A stretch of 64,000 nucleotides of DNA, from NCBI GenBank assembly GCA_016165875.1, contig JABBOT010000011.1, positions 12,711,766 to 12,775,765 on the forward strand, written 5' to 3'. This document shows, one piece after another, positions 40,377-52,700 of the stretch. Within the stretch, counting starts at the first letter, position 1; every line of letters starts with the position of its first letter. The notes beneath the pieces were generated by a model, which saw nothing but the letters and a program-made list of their open reading frames with translations, was not told where the DNA came from and made no database searches. Source of the DNA: Acanthopleura granulata. Lineage: Eukaryota > Mollusca > Polyplacophora > Chitonida > Chitonidae. The position numbers were made by a program, and so were the translations under genes.

Positions 40377-42689
40377 TCCCTGAAAACTGATGTCAATGGA
40401 TAGAATGCGACGTCTTTTGTGTGATGGCAAACAAAATTGTTTAAAACTATTATCACGAATACGAGGGACTGTTATTGGTGTAATTTATATATAACGTGAT
40501 TTTCTGTTGCAACAAAAATTATTCTACCATCACGCAGAAAAGAGAATTTAAGAGAACAGTGTTTAGAGTGTGTTCTTCAGTATGTTCATTTCTCAAAGCG
40601 CGTTCTCACAAGGGACGTACTGGAATATGAATTAAGTACTCCTGATGGATTCAGCATATTTTTGCAAGGCATAAATTTGTAAAGGTGAAATACATAAGAA
40701 CAAAAAAAAAAAAACAAAGCTTAAAGACCATGGTAGTTATCTTGTCGTCCAATGCTGAATTGCAGAAGCTTGTCATACTGGTAGTAATTTAAATTAAATA
40801 TGTGCAGATGGTAATTGGTTACCGAATCCATAGTTTCTGTTCCATGTGTTGTCTGTCTTAACCCCACATGTAATCCCGTAACTTCCATAATAACTACATG
40901 TACATGTTGCCACAAATTACTTATATCTCAGTAATTGTCACATTTATATCCCAGGATATAATTCCAACTTCCCAGTTTTAACACTGAGAATAAAAGAAAT
41001 TAGCATTCAAATCAAATTCTTAGTTAAGTTAAAACTTGCTTTGTGAAAACTCTCCTTAGGCAGACAAGTTTTCAACGGCTTTTTCATGTAAACGCGCCTA
41101 ATCTTAGTTATGCAAGTTGTAAGATTGAAAACTTTAAACAAAATAAAAAAAAATGTGAAATGTCTCATGTGGGCAAATTGTACCTCCCAGAAATTTACAT
41201 GCGACGGAGAAATGTTCATATTTCATCGAAACATTTAATACATGTCTTCGTATTTGAGGGTTGCTATCACACTCACACGCCTACTACACCCCTAATAACA
41301 CAGGGTTGAAATAATAAAGAGTCTGGGGAATGTGAATCTAGGCGTGCAAATCCCGATCAAAAAGAAAAACGAAGGTTTACGTTCTTCTTGTTACTTGGCC
41401 CTATTCTATTCCAGCACTATTCCATGTGATATATTACGACAACTGAATACCACAGCATATATTTTATTTATTCCAAAGTCAGCTTTAAGAGAGGAAGAAG
41501 CCAGTGTGCCTGGGGTAAAGTACTAGCCTTTGACCATTGTGATGAAGACAACTGGTTTTCAACGAACGTTAGGCTACCGGACGCATGTTGTTAACTAGGC
41601 CCCACTTAAGAGCAGTACATGAGAGCGGGTAAAGCTGTTCTCTTAAACTCAAATGTTAAAATGTCAACATTTTTAATGTTAAAATGACACAAATGTTGTA
41701 AACTATGGGTATCAATATCTTCTGTTTGGCATGGGATTTTTTTTTTAAATGACAACATTTTGTGAAGTGTGTAAAGGGGTTTTCCTATCCAATTTCTTCA
41801 CAGAAACTCAGTTGGAACAAATCAGAAAACTCAATATTTTTTCATCACCCATGTATCAAAAACGCAATTTATTTCATGCAAACTCAACAAAAAATTGTCT
41901 AAAACTCAATTTTCCGATGTTTCTCAAAATGCTTACCAGAATGAGAAAGTGGTTATAAAACCTTTGTATATAACTGACAATTAAAAGCTAATGCCAATTA
42001 AAGCTTTCCTTCCTGCACGGCTGTTGGATTTTAAATTATTAAAATTACATACAGTATCTCAACAGAATAAATATTTCCTGTTGATGGCCGGGTTTGAACC
42101 CTAACGATTGAAACACAAGCATCATGAAGAGACAATACCGGATATTGCTCTGACCAAAAGTCCACATTTGTCAATTAAATCAAGTTCTCTCGTTTTACCA
42201 AGAATAGCTTTAGCCTTTCAGAAAACATCACACCCGTACCTGTAATGTCCATAGAGTTATTGTGATTCTAAAGTTGATAAAAAAGTTATAAAACCGCTCG
42301 CATTGCAAATTTCTTACAAACGTTATTGCCGGCAACACGAGCACCGCAGATTACGACACATGGGGCTGTTCTATAGTACCTCACATTCCCATTCGCTTCT
42401 TCTCAGTCTGGCGCATTTGTTTTTCATTGAACGTTACGAGTTTTCCGTTGAGAATTGTTTACAATAGCAACAAAATAACTCGGAACATCATTGGAAGCCT
42501 TTTTTTATATGATTTCATTTGAGATCATTCAAATTTCAAGTCAAATACAGAATACAATATGAGATGTCCTACTACAATGATGCTTGGAATCTGTACGAAA
42601 TACCCCCAAAAAGGACATGTTTTAATCTGGCACAACACAACATAAAACGACACACGATTTACATGTCGTATTCATGTATATGTATGTAT
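40377..42689. other. Intergenic DNA
   Basis: AT-rich with scattered poly(A) runs. A tRNA-like GGGTTTGAACCCTAACGATT at about 42090 may be SINE debris. No gene recognised. Confidence 0.5.
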
Positions 42690-42745
42690 GCTTGGGCTTA
42701 ACGTCGTACTCAATAAGTTTTCAGTCATAAGACGACGAGGAGTTC
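42690..42745. repeat. Family 4 repeat, short fragment
   Basis: GGGCTTAACGTCGTACTCAA and TTTTCAGTCATAAGACGACG match the beginning of the family 4 copies near 35.7 and 37.1 kb. Confidence 0.45.
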
Positions 42746-43437
42746 TTTGAGCTTATATATACTGTAAAGGTATTTTCAAACATAGTTTTAATGGTTTTTC
42801 TCCTAATGCTTGCATCATTTTCACATTTTCTTCTCTTCACCAGAGGTGAACTTCGCTTACTTTGTAACAGGTAAATCGAGTTTGGCGGTTTTAAGATCTG
42901 TTTACCTGTGTCCGTGGGTTAAGTCTTTGAAATCTTGTGTTGGTATTTCCGTACAGATTCCAGGTAATAGCCCTAGTTCTCTTAAAGTCTTGAAAGGATG
43001 TGATAGAAACAATTGTGAAGATAAAACAACATGAAAACAATCCCAAAGTTCACATATTAGTGGACAAAACCCCTATGATGAAGTCTTATAAAATAAAAAG
43101 TACTTGCACAGAACGCTGGACCTGTAATTGGTGCAAATGTGCCATCTATCCCAAGGAATATCCCTTGTATTATTTCGTCTACGTAGTAAGAACCAAAAAA
43201 AAAAAAAAAAAAATAAAAGCCTCTGTGTGACAAATCTCTAACGCCGTCTTGCTTAAATTCAAAAGGCGCGTTGCGTTGCAGAGACGACGCGCATACTGTG
43301 GAAACGTGGCCTAAGATTTATTTTTAAATTTGGTGCTTTATATATTACAAATAATATGATTATTATTTTTCTTTTTTTAACAAAACTTGACATTTTACTG
43401 TTTTAAAAAACACATACCTATGCATCACCTATCGGGG
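42746..43437. other. Region 3' of the sulfatase-like gene
   Basis: AT-rich with a poly(A) run at about 43195-43212. On the minus strand it would hold the 3' untranslated region of the neighbouring gene. Nothing else seen. Confidence 0.5.
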
Positions 43438-45399
43438 CTACGTTTCTGTTTCTGGAGTTATGTTTGACTTACAATAACAATAGGGTCGAAGATGTGGGTA
43501 AGAATCCATAACACAAGCTGGATCATTGCCGTATTTGTTAATCCGGCTGATTTCATGTTCGTCTACTGCAAAGCTGGTTTTCTCGGCGTTTTCCCGAACT
43601 GTAGCCTCGAAGTGGCCGTTACCAGGAATTGTTTTAAACGTCACTTGATACAAAGTTTCTGTGGACGAAATTTTCCCCGACAAATCGGCTTTTCTGCCGT
43701 CGTGGTCTTCACTTTTCTTAAACCTGAGCACATTGTCGTTTGTGGAGTATTTCACCATACGTGTAATACTCAGCAGAGTTAAATTCGCACACTGGTCTCT
43801 GAAAGGTTCAACGAAAGAGTTGATAAACTTAATGGTCGCCCCGACAGCACCGAGACCACCCTCATCATTGTCATTCACCGTCTCCCAAGTCAAGCATGCG
43901 CACCAATGCGGCTGAATTCCCGCATGCGCACAGCTTCTTTCCTTGGGAATTTCTCGAAAAAGGCTGATCCCTCTATGAGAAAGATCACCTTTTTCGATAT
44001 TTTTGTAGTCTAAAATATCCTTGAACGTTTCGTGAATGTCGAATGGCGACGTCAATCTGTAAGCGTTGGTTCGAAAATTTTTCATAGCTATTGGATATTT
44101 TTTATCAAATCCTGGCGGAAATCGGAAGGCAAAATATGGCATTCTTTCTTCAAGTTTCCCTTGGACGGTTTCTCGCACGTCGTGAAACCTGGCTCCGTGA
44201 TCGGACATCATGATCAGAATAGTGTGATCAAGATAGCCGCCATTTTTGAGGAAACGCAGAAAGTCAAGCGCCTGCGCATCAGCGAGCTGAAGTTTATTAC
44301 TATCACCGTGACTAAATTCGGAATGAAAACCGAATATAAATTTTCGTTTATTTCCGTACATACGGAACGTGTCCTTAAGCCAGTTGAAAAAATTCACGTG
44401 TCGTGGAACAGACCCCAAACAGTACGGTTTAAAATGAGAATATATTTTTTCGGCCACCAGATAAAACGTCCTCATGTAGTGGTCTACCGGCTGCTCTTTG
44501 AACCCGAACATCCTGTAGGTAAACGTGCCTATACTAGCCATGTCCTCTGCCCACTGTGTAATATACCCTAACTTTTTGAACTCTTTCCAGATCCACGGAT
44601 GTTTGTCGACTGAAGTTGCGTTAGGTTTCCCTTTTCTGGCTTCGGGAAGCTCTTCTTCAGTTTTGCCCGTTAGGATTGGCAGCAGAGCCTGAGGCGTTCC
44701 ATCACCCACGATATTGTAACCTTCCAATAATATGCCGTTAAGATCGTTAATAAAGTACGAATGGGTCTTCGGAAGTTGTCGCATCCAGGTCATTCTGGAC
44801 ACGGAGTCAAAACCCACCATCAAAACAGTGTACCCCATGGCACTGGCCGGAAGCGGAATATCTGAGGACCGCGAATGCGCGGCTGCGTTATAAGCAATCC
44901 CTGAGTGAATGTTAAAGTACCTATGTTGGTCCTGAGATATGCATGCCACTTTGAAGAAATCACTATGCAAAGGTGCGCCATCGTGCATGGGCTTTATATG
45001 CTGGCCGTCCATAGTATGGTAATCGTCTTTTCCTCTGTATAGAGGTACATATTCACACAACACCTTACCCCTGCGTCTTTTGGAGTCCTGTGTCACGCGG
45101 AAAGTGCCGTTCTCCACGTAAACCCAGTTTCTATCTTTGGAACACTCCAGTTTTACTTCCTCGTGGAAGAACTGCTGCACGGAGGAGTGATTAACCTCTA
45201 GCTGCGGATGAATACACACCTGACCGGCTTGAAAGCGCAGGCGCCGGTGATAGTCGGATTCCTTTTGCTCAAAGCCGTCGTCATCTAATGACGGATGGCG
45301 GGAAAATGTCAAAATAAAGATAAGGACGGCGCAGATGGCAATCAGCGAAACCGTCCTCCGCTTTTTGGGTCGCTGACAGAAGAAAGCCAACAGAGACAT
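43438..45399 (-). CDS. DUF229-type alkaline phosphatase/sulfatase-superfamily type II membrane protein
   Basis: Uninterrupted frame of 653 residues. The ATG at 45399-45397 is chosen as the first ATG; the frame stays open about 60 bases upstream, but only from a non-ATG codon. A short basic N-end (PKKRR, 11-15) precedes one membrane segment (about 16-33), so a type II Golgi or plasma-membrane protein with a lumenal catalytic part is expected. The catalytic core shows VLMVGFDSVSR (192-202), then MRQLPKT, GDGTP (232-236), WAEDM (283-287) and the metal-site motif MMSDHGARF (397-405), as in DUF229 (PF02995) proteins of invertebrates. Sequons at N70, N97, N260, N539 and N646. Cys-rich C-terminal end (C629, C641, C643). 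The family sits in the alkaline phosphatase/sulfatase fold; substrate and activity are not known to me. No intron is seen, and upstream non-coding exons remain possible. Confidence 0.92.
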   Translation of the reverse strand: MSLLAFFCQRPKKRRTVSLIAICAVLIFILTFSRHPSLDDDGFEQKESDYHRRLRFQAGQVCIHPQLEVNHSSVQQFFHEEVKLECSKDRNWVYVENGTFRVTQDSKRRRGKVLCEYVPLYRGKDDYHTMDGQHIKPMHDGAPLHSDFFKVACISQDQHRYFNIHSGIAYNAAAHSRSSDIPLPASAMGYTVLMVGFDSVSRMTWMRQLPKTHSYFINDLNGILLEGYNIVGDGTPQALLPILTGKTEEELPEARKGKPNATSVDKHPWIWKEFKKLGYITQWAEDMASIGTFTYRMFGFKEQPVDHYMRTFYLVAEKIYSHFKPYCLGSVPRHVNFFNWLKDTFRMYGNKRKFIFGFHSEFSHGDSNKLQLADAQALDFLRFLKNGGYLDHTILIMMSDHGARFHDVRETVQGKLEERMPYFAFRFPPGFDKKYPIAMKNFRTNAYRLTSPFDIHETFKDILDYKNIEKGDLSHRGISLFREIPKERSCAHAGIQPHWCACLTWETVNDNDEGGLGAVGATIKFINSFVEPFRDQCANLTLLSITRMVKYSTNDNVLRFKKSEDHDGRKADLSGKISSTETLYQVTFKTIPGNGHFEATVRENAEKTSFAVDEHEISRINKYGNDPACVMDSYPHLRPYCYCKSNITPETET

Positions 45400-45541
45400 C
45401 GTGTTTTCTCTGGCTATATACCGTAGCACCGATACCTCCCCTGAACAAACATTCGCGGACACAAGTTGCTAGCATTAGCTTTTGGGGTTATGCCACCATC
45501 AACCAGCAGCGTCTTTTAAAGTTTTCCGTACAGAAGCCGAG
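45400..45541. promoter_or_regulatory. Upstream region of the sulfatase-like gene
   Basis: On the minus strand GGTATATAGCC lies only about 20 bases before the ATG, too close to serve as a usual TATA box for this start. The leader or promoter may therefore lie further upstream or behind an unseen intron. Confidence 0.25.
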
Positions 45542-45748
45542 ATGAATCAACAAAAACACATTCGCTATCATCCATCATCCAAAATTGAGGAAGCAAGCTT
45601 CTTATCGCTATTAGGTGTACTATGGGCGTGGTGCACACGGGTTGGCCTACCACTGTTATTGGATACACTCCTGATAATTCCAGTATATCTTCTCTGGCAC
45701 CGCTGGCAAAACGATGAGCAGCGTCCAGGCTATACACGCTCACAGTAG
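45542..45748 (+). CDS. Doubtful small open frame (68 aa) with a hydrophobic centre
   Basis: Starts at ATG 45542 in fair context (GCCGAGATGA) and is divergent from the sulfatase-like gene by about 140 bases. It has a polar N-end (MNQQKHIRYHPSSK), a hydrophobic stretch of about 30 residues (residues 19-49, containing SLLGVLWAW and LLLDTLLIIPVYLL) and a polar end. No family recognised. Could be chance: the opposite strand is also open here. Confidence 0.15.
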   Translation: MNQQKHIRYHPSSKIEEASFLSLLGVLWAWCTRVGLPLLLDTLLIIPVYLLWHRWQNDEQRPGYTRSQ

Positions 45749-46484
45749 TGCAACTGTGAAGACTTAGGCCGATAAGTGTTGTAAGGCTCAAAGACTGCTC
45801 CTTGCAGATCGTGTACTCCCGAAATATCGTGAGACCGCCAAAATGACAGGTTACAGTGCTAGTGCCATGCCACTGGCAAGAGTGTTGCGGAATTACATGT
45901 ATCGTTGACTACAGCGCAACAGCGCGCAGTGATTCCGTGTAACAATAGTGATCGTCCTTACTCCTGCTGAAGGGCGTTGTTTCACAGTCACCAGCTTGGT
46001 GCTACCCACGGTTATATGGTACAGTTTGTCCAATAAGCTCTTCAGTACTGACATAATAACAAGCGAGTGTCCATCAATAAAAGGATTTAGCACTATGTCG
46101 GCTAAACAGAATGAAGTTGCCACTTCCAGTCAGGCTAGAATCCTTCGCGCTAGTCAGCCAGACATCACTGAATGATGGATAGCTCCATTTCCGGTCGGCA
46201 CAAGTTGACAGGCCGAGCCCAGGTTTGTCCGGTCATGCCAGGTTAAATGATCTCGGCCTTCGTCTCTGTAGGTCTTCTATGCGCCTTAGAGACTGTGGCA
46301 CAGCTGGCCTGGAAAGAGACATAAAATACTTTGACAATGGTATGTTGTTACATTTCACAAAAAGCAACCAATCGTTCAAAAACATAAGCACAACATATTA
46401 CATATTGATAATATGTGCTGTAAGAAGTGGTGAGGATGGGACAAGCACTCCACAAGCATGCTTGACAATTTCTTTCGCTCGGTG
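45749..46484. other. Intergenic DNA
   Basis: Short frames on both strands, none convincing. Confidence 0.5.
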
Positions 46485-46650
46485 ATGGGTTTGCCTGATT
46501 GTTTGGCTGAATGATTGGATTGACTGATGTTAGGTTATTAAAGCGATTGGTTATCCTGATTGTTCGGCAGAGTGATTGGATTGGATGATTGTTCGGCTTA
46601 ATGATTGGCTTTACTGACTGCTTTACTAAATGATTGGTTTGGCTGATTGA
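46485..46650. repeat. Degenerate GATTGG(TTTGGCT) tandem repeat
   Basis: Units such as GATTGTTTGGCTGAATGATT recur with substitutions about every 20-30 bases. Confidence 0.7.
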
Positions 46651-47893
46651 TATCTAAAATAATATAACGTGTGCATTTCAAGTTATTTGTGACAAAGCGA
46701 AAAGAAACAATAAACATTAAGGGAAAGACTTTGACCATTTTGAAACCACATGGATATAAGAAGTAAAAAAAATTGTTTCGAAATAGAGGATATTGGTGTT
46801 TTGCGTTGGTTTAGTTTGACAGCTTGAATGTATTAGTAAGTGAGCTTTGATCCATGTTCTCATACTACTGGCGTTTCCCTCCCTTCCGTTCATTTGACAG
46901 TCGCCTAAAAGCTTGTATCTTTTGTAGGGACTGCTGACGTATTTCCAAGAATATTAGACATGAGCTGAACATTCTGTGAGCAGTCTAGGGTCGGAGCCCT
47001 AAAGAATACCAGAAATCTATACCTCGAATAAAGGTAGGACATCACAAGTCTCCTCATGTGGGCCCCACTTTGTCCTTACTCTTGTTCACACACACTGGAA
47101 GCGAGAGTTGGTTTAGGCAAGTCTGGATTACCGGCGCCCTCTTCACAATACAGCGCATCGAAAAAAATAAGAAAATCTCACAAGAAACCATTAAACTGGA
47201 ACCGCTACAGACTGTATACCCTTGTAATCTTGTCTGCACTTTGATCAAGCCTCATCCGTGTAAAGAATGCGGTGTGACTGTTCACGGGTTATATCTAGAG
47301 AACCCAAGCCTTTGTCTGAGCCGAGACCAAAATTACCGTTTCCAACTCATCGGGCGAACTCTTGAATGAAGTTGTAAAGAAATTGCAAGCCGCCGCTCGA
47401 TAGCCTCTCTTAGGGGCTTTCCTGGAGGCAATTCGGTATTTGGTCGATACTTCTCGGCCGCTTAAAGGAATAAATCCCCGGACCGACAACAGCGGGGTTT
47501 TACAGCGGAATTTAACACTACCGCCTGTTAACATCTCACAGACTTGAGCTTAACGAGTCGGCAAACAGTGGTCAGGACAACCTATGTTTGACAAGCTCCT
47601 CACACGTTTTTATGCTCAGGGTGTCTGATGATGATGATGATTTCGCTGCTCACATCATAGGCTGCAACCAATATGTGCTTTCGTGATGATGATACACCAG
47701 TGTGTGCAAGCGAACGGGCAGATGCACCGGCTTATTGCACATTCACGCAGTTACCTCCAAATGTAGAGGAATTTAAGAAAACGTGAACGCATTAGTGTTA
47801 AATTACATAATCTAGAACAGAAAATCATAGCATGTTCTGGAGACTTCAGAAAATAGTAAAACGATACAAACTTCATACAAACACTTGTTTTCA
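46651..47893. other. Intergenic DNA
   Basis: A short GATGAT run near 47628-47643. No gene recognised. Confidence 0.5.
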
Positions 47894-48132
47894 TGATTTA
47901 TTTATTTTTTTGATTGGTGTTTTACGCCGTCCTCAAGAATGTTTCACTTATACGGCGGCGGCCAGCATTATGGTGGGAGGAAACTGGACAGAGCCCGGGG
48001 AAACACACGACCATCCGCACGTTGCTGGCAGACCTTCCCACCTACGGCCGGAGAGATACGACCGCACTGGTGGGAAGCTTCTGTGTCATTACGCTGCGCT
48101 GGCGCGCTAACCAACAGAGCCACGGAGCTCCC
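47894..48132 (-). mobile_element. SINE family 1, near full length
   Basis: Reversed element with tail, GATTGGTGTTTTACGCCGTC, GGCCAGCATTATGGTGGGAG, GACCTTCCCACCTACGGCCG, then GCGCTGGCGCGCTAACCAAC and AGAGCCACGGAG (tRNA-related head). The segment that normally holds box B (near 48060) is partly deleted. No clear target duplication seen. Confidence 0.9.
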
Positions 48133-48530
48133 TTCCTTTCTATCAGGTCGCGATGCCTGACTGGATAAATTTATCTGGATGTGAATTTGTAAACCATGTC
48201 TCCAGACATGTGCGTAAAATCTAAGTTACGACAATATTCATAAATATTAATAAACAGAAGTATGATTAAAATAAAATAAAATCCCCAGACATGTACCACA
48301 TCTTCATATCAAACATTATTATGCCAAAGATGATATATAACATAGAGGTGATCCGAAATACTTACGTTTTTGTTACATGTTATTTTAAGGGAAAGTCTAA
48401 AAACAACAAACACACGAATTTCTGCATGAGTACCATATTTCAAAATAACTCTTCGCTCCCTCCATAATGAAATTTTTATTAATATTCCTCAGCTTTAGCA
48501 CGTGAATATGGTGAAGAAAATCTCATATCA
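48133..48530. other. Intergenic DNA between two SINE copies
   Basis: AT-rich; nothing recognised. Confidence 0.5.
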
Positions 48531-48725
48531 GTTCATGTCCAGCTCATGCTGGCCTCCTTTCCGGCCGTACGTGGGAAGGCCTGCTAGCAACCTGCGGATA
48601 GTTGTGGGTTTCCTCCCGGGGCTCTGCCCGGTTTCCTCCCACCATAAAGCTGGCCACCAGCCAGTATAAGTGAAATGTTCTTGAGTACGGCGTAAAACAC
48701 CAATCAAATAAATGAATAAATAAAT
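48531..48725 (+). mobile_element. SINE family 1, 5'-truncated
   Basis: Begins in the body at GTTCATGTCCAGCTCATGCT (box B), continues CCGGCCGTACGTGGGAAGG and AACACCAATCAAATAAATGA, and ends in the tail. The tRNA box A part is absent. Confidence 0.9.
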
Positions 48726-51195
48726 CACACTAGTCGCCTTCCACGAAATAGTGCACACTGTTTGGGTGTAAAACCAGAGTGCCGATGGTGCGATATTTGG
48801 CGAATGGGTCACAGGCAACCCGTGAAATCCTGTTCTTGTCAACTCACACTTGTTTCACTCTGTTTTTATGAAAGTAACAGCTTAAACGCCCCTAACAATA
48901 AGGCTTAAGCAAACTTAGGTAGAAACAAGGCATTGTTTTTTCAGCATGTTTTTTTTTTTTTTTTTTGGTTAGAGCACTATGCGTAACGTTTGGGTACTGC
49001 TATCGTATAGCAGTACGATAGGTTCCATTTCGGTGTGAGGTTTGTTTCATAGTTCATGGTCGACTGCTCCATTGGTTCAGGCTCACGGACAGCTGCATAT
49101 GTTCTGCAGGAGACCGCCCCAGCACTTTAAATGCAGAAATTGGTTAGGGCAGTCAATCCCACCCATACTTTGAGACACGTGGTGCGGGCACACTGGTCCT
49201 ACAGACATTGGTTTAACTATAAGAGTAAGTGATAACTGAATTTGATCTGGGAATACAGAAAGTGGTAATATATAGAGCATCGCAGAAATACAGTAGAGAT
49301 TATCTTATCTAAGAACAGAAAGACAAACATCCGTTACACAACCCAAGCAGACTTTCTACTGAAATCTCAAATTTTTGATTAAAGCTGTTGACCTCAATTA
49401 GAGACAACATAGAATTAGGAATTAATTAATTGCTCCTTGGGTTTCCGTGGAAAAATATCTTTGCCTTTGTGTTTGCAGTTTTTCAAACGGTGTTTTGTGC
49501 AAGACCACGATATAGTCTCCAAGCTTCCAAAGTCGAATGCAACACTTTCTAACCGCGCTCTACATCGTTTTCATTCAGAAAGTTTGTTATGATGATGAAA
49601 GTCACTTGATGCGGTGGTATGTTTGGCTACCTCCAGACAAAAAACACAATCTCGATTACCATCGTACCATTTCAAGTAAAGCATTTCTAAATACAGAAAT
49701 GCGACATAAACCATCAATCCAGAATAGATAATGGTTATTATTGTGTGTCACAGTGTCTCCTACAAGAGAAAAATAGTGATTATGTTATCAGAATTTGGTC
49801 AAACATGTTATTAGTCCTAGGGGAAGCATATCATTTTATATTATAACTTATTGTTAAAGGGAGACAAAACAGAGGTGAAATAAAGATCGTCAGAAGAACG
49901 ACGGAAAACAGCATCACACAATCCGTCTTCCGATGTTTAAAGATAGTGTTTTTTTTTAACAAGGAATGTGCCATTTAAAAATCACATTCTTAAATGGTGT
50001 CATGAATAATACATCATGATGAATAATGACGTACACATGCATTGTTTTTCGTCTCAGATTTTATTTTTGTGAAATCTGTTTATGCAACATTAAACATAAC
50101 CCAAACCAATGAAACATGCAGCTTACCTTGTAACACAATAACCAAACAATGGTGAAATCAAAACACTAAATGGCTTATATCATCCACAAAGCCCATAAAA
50201 CATTTATATCCAGATATACTCAGGAAAGAACAAATTTTAAAAAAACGTACACATACTCTTATGTACAGTTGTTATTGGTCTTTCTGGCAATGCTTATTTC
50301 ATTTTTATATTGTTTTCTATTAAGGCCTAGAGAATTGTAAAATACCTCTTAAAACAGTTATGGGAATGTCGAGTCTCGTGTATATACATATCGCACATAA
50401 GTGGTGTGGGATGGCATTCCGTCGAGGCCTTCCATCGAGCGGTAAACACCATGCTACACTGAGCGTTCAGTTCCGTACAACGTACCAGTCAATGTATCTG
50501 GCTTTCCCAATCAGATAAACAAATACTGTTGTAAACATGGTAAAATGCGTCGCAAATGAGAACTTGATGAGCTTTGGTCCACTGTTGAAGTGTGTATACA
50601 TACAGAATAAATCTAACGGAAACGGCCCATACCATCTATATATGGCGTGACAAGCTGGTGGAGTCATGTACACGGGATCACTGATCTTCTCTGGGGGATC
50701 ATGTTTTACGCTATACGCAATAACTCACGCAGACAAGAGCTAGATCATGACCACTATACGGCCCCATGATAGGCTGCCAGAGTCCATCAATCATAGAACG
50801 CGGACCTTTGTGAAAACACTTTCGCGTCCAGCGTGTCTAGGAAGCACTCAATCTCGCCCGCATGGATTGCAAAACAATCGAGGCCAATTTCGGATCGCCG
50901 TGGCCTTTGGCCGCCAATGGCCGACCCTTGCCATCAAATATAATAGTACTTTCATTACCCTTCCTGGAAATTGATGACATGTAAAGTAAAAACAGGGGCC
51001 GAGCTGACACTGGTCATCAATATCGCCAACGGTTTGCCCAAGGGCGCCGTGAGAAGTGAATTCGTAGAAGAGGGCGGCAAAAAAAATAACTCCTATTTTC
51101 TTCTCCTTTAGGAACCATCTGCGCCACCGCTTTAATGACACCTTGCCAAATCTAACCTGTCAGAATAGCGTATCGAGTACGAATTGCAGACAAAG
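48726..51195. other. Intergenic DNA
   Basis: Poly(T) run near 48950-48966 and a 9-bp stem hairpin at 48995-49015. A 97-codon minus-strand frame at 50848-51141 resembles no family I know. No gene claimed. Confidence 0.5.
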
Positions 51196-52170
51196 GATAG
51201 CCCGGTACTATGACTGGGCGGTAAATCTAACCACTCCGGATGGAAAAACTACGCTCCTATAATATATATGGGACACTGCAATGCCGACAATAAATCCATT
51301 TATACATTCCTATATATAATAGAAAGATCAACTAAGGCGTGTTATGGGGCAATACAATCGGGGCAATAAATCCAGCCACCCTGCACGGTAAAACTACATT
51401 CCTGTATATACCAGCATGATCGACTAAGGTTGGTTATAGGATACTTCAACGGGGCAATAAATTCAGCCACCCTGCATGGTAAAACTACATTCCTGTATGT
51501 ACCAGCATGATCGACTAAGGTTGGTTATAGGATACTTCAACGGGGCAATAAATTCAGCCACTCTGCATGGTAAAACTACATTACTGTATGTACCAGCATG
51601 ATCGACTAAGGTTGGTTATAGGATACTTCAACGGGGCAATAAATTCAGCCACTCTGCATGGTAAAACTACATTACTGTATGCACCAGCATGATCGACTAA
51701 GGTTGGTTATAGGATACTTCAACGGGGCAATAAATTCAGCCACTCTGCATGGTAAAACTACATTACTGTATGTACCAGCATGATCGACTAAGGTTGGTTA
51801 TAGGATACTTCAACGGGGCAATAAATTCAGCCACTCTGCATGGTAAAACTACATTACTGTATGTACCAGCATGATCGACTAAGGTTGGTTATAGGATACT
51901 TCAACGGGGCAATAAATTCAGCCACTCTGCATAGATAAACTACATTACTGTATGTACCAGCATGATCGACTAAGGTTGGTTATAGGATACTTCAACGGGA
52001 CAATAAATTCAGCCACCCTGCATGGTAAAACTACATTCCTGTATATACCAGCAAGACCAACGAAGGGGAGTTATAGAGCACTACAATGGGGGCAATATAT
52101 CCGGTCACCTTGTATGGTAAAAGTACAGTCCTATATAGGCTAGTAAGATCAAATAAGGCGGGTTATGTTA
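51196..52170. repeat. Tandem array of a 91-bp unit
   Basis: The word CGACTAAGG or its counterpart recurs at 51421, 51512, 51603, 51694, 51785, 51876 and 51967, exactly 91 bases apart each time. The central units differ by only a few bases and carry CAGCATGATCGACTAAGG, GGATACTTCAACGGGGCAAT and CAGCCACTCTGCATGG. More diverged units lie on both sides (from about 51.2 kb and to about 52.17 kb). The unit is not a multiple of three and has no open frame through it. Confidence 0.95.
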
Positions 52171-52700
52171 GATGAGATGAAGAACACCTGTTTCATGGCA
52201 TTTGGGACTTACAGAATTATTACCTGGCATCAACGATACATACATGTATATTTGTGTATACCATACTTTTCTTTGTCATACGTCTCCTTGTCTTTATCGT
52301 ACACTTGTATTTGACCTGTCTGTGTTAATATTGCAAAAGAGTCAGGTTCCCTTCAGAGACACACCTGGGGCTAAAACCGCTTCAATAGTTAAACGAAGTG
52401 TATGGTATACATTCTACACCCAACCCATTAAAGTATAAAAAGACAAAATAAAAAGTGTTTACAAAAGAAAACACACTTGAAACGTGCTAGTAAATGGACG
52501 TTTCTTTGTTTGCTTAGGGTAAATCGACTGAATTTTGGTTCTATTTGTATACGAACACGTGTATCATTTACGATAAATAAATACGCTGATTCTCTATCGA
52601 TAGAAATCGTATTCCCGAAGACTAACGATTCGCTCAGGTCTGCCGAAGCAGAAACTGTATGTGGTATGAAAACTGAAGGGCAATAAACACTCTGACGGCG

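Noticed and set aside
44032..44571. 179-codon plus-strand open frame
   Set aside because: Runs antisense through the DUF229-type coding region; the minus frame has the family motifs, this one has none.
51196..52170. CRISPR-like regular repeats
   Set aside because: Units are head-to-tail without unique spacers, and the genome is eukaryotic; it is a tandem satellite.
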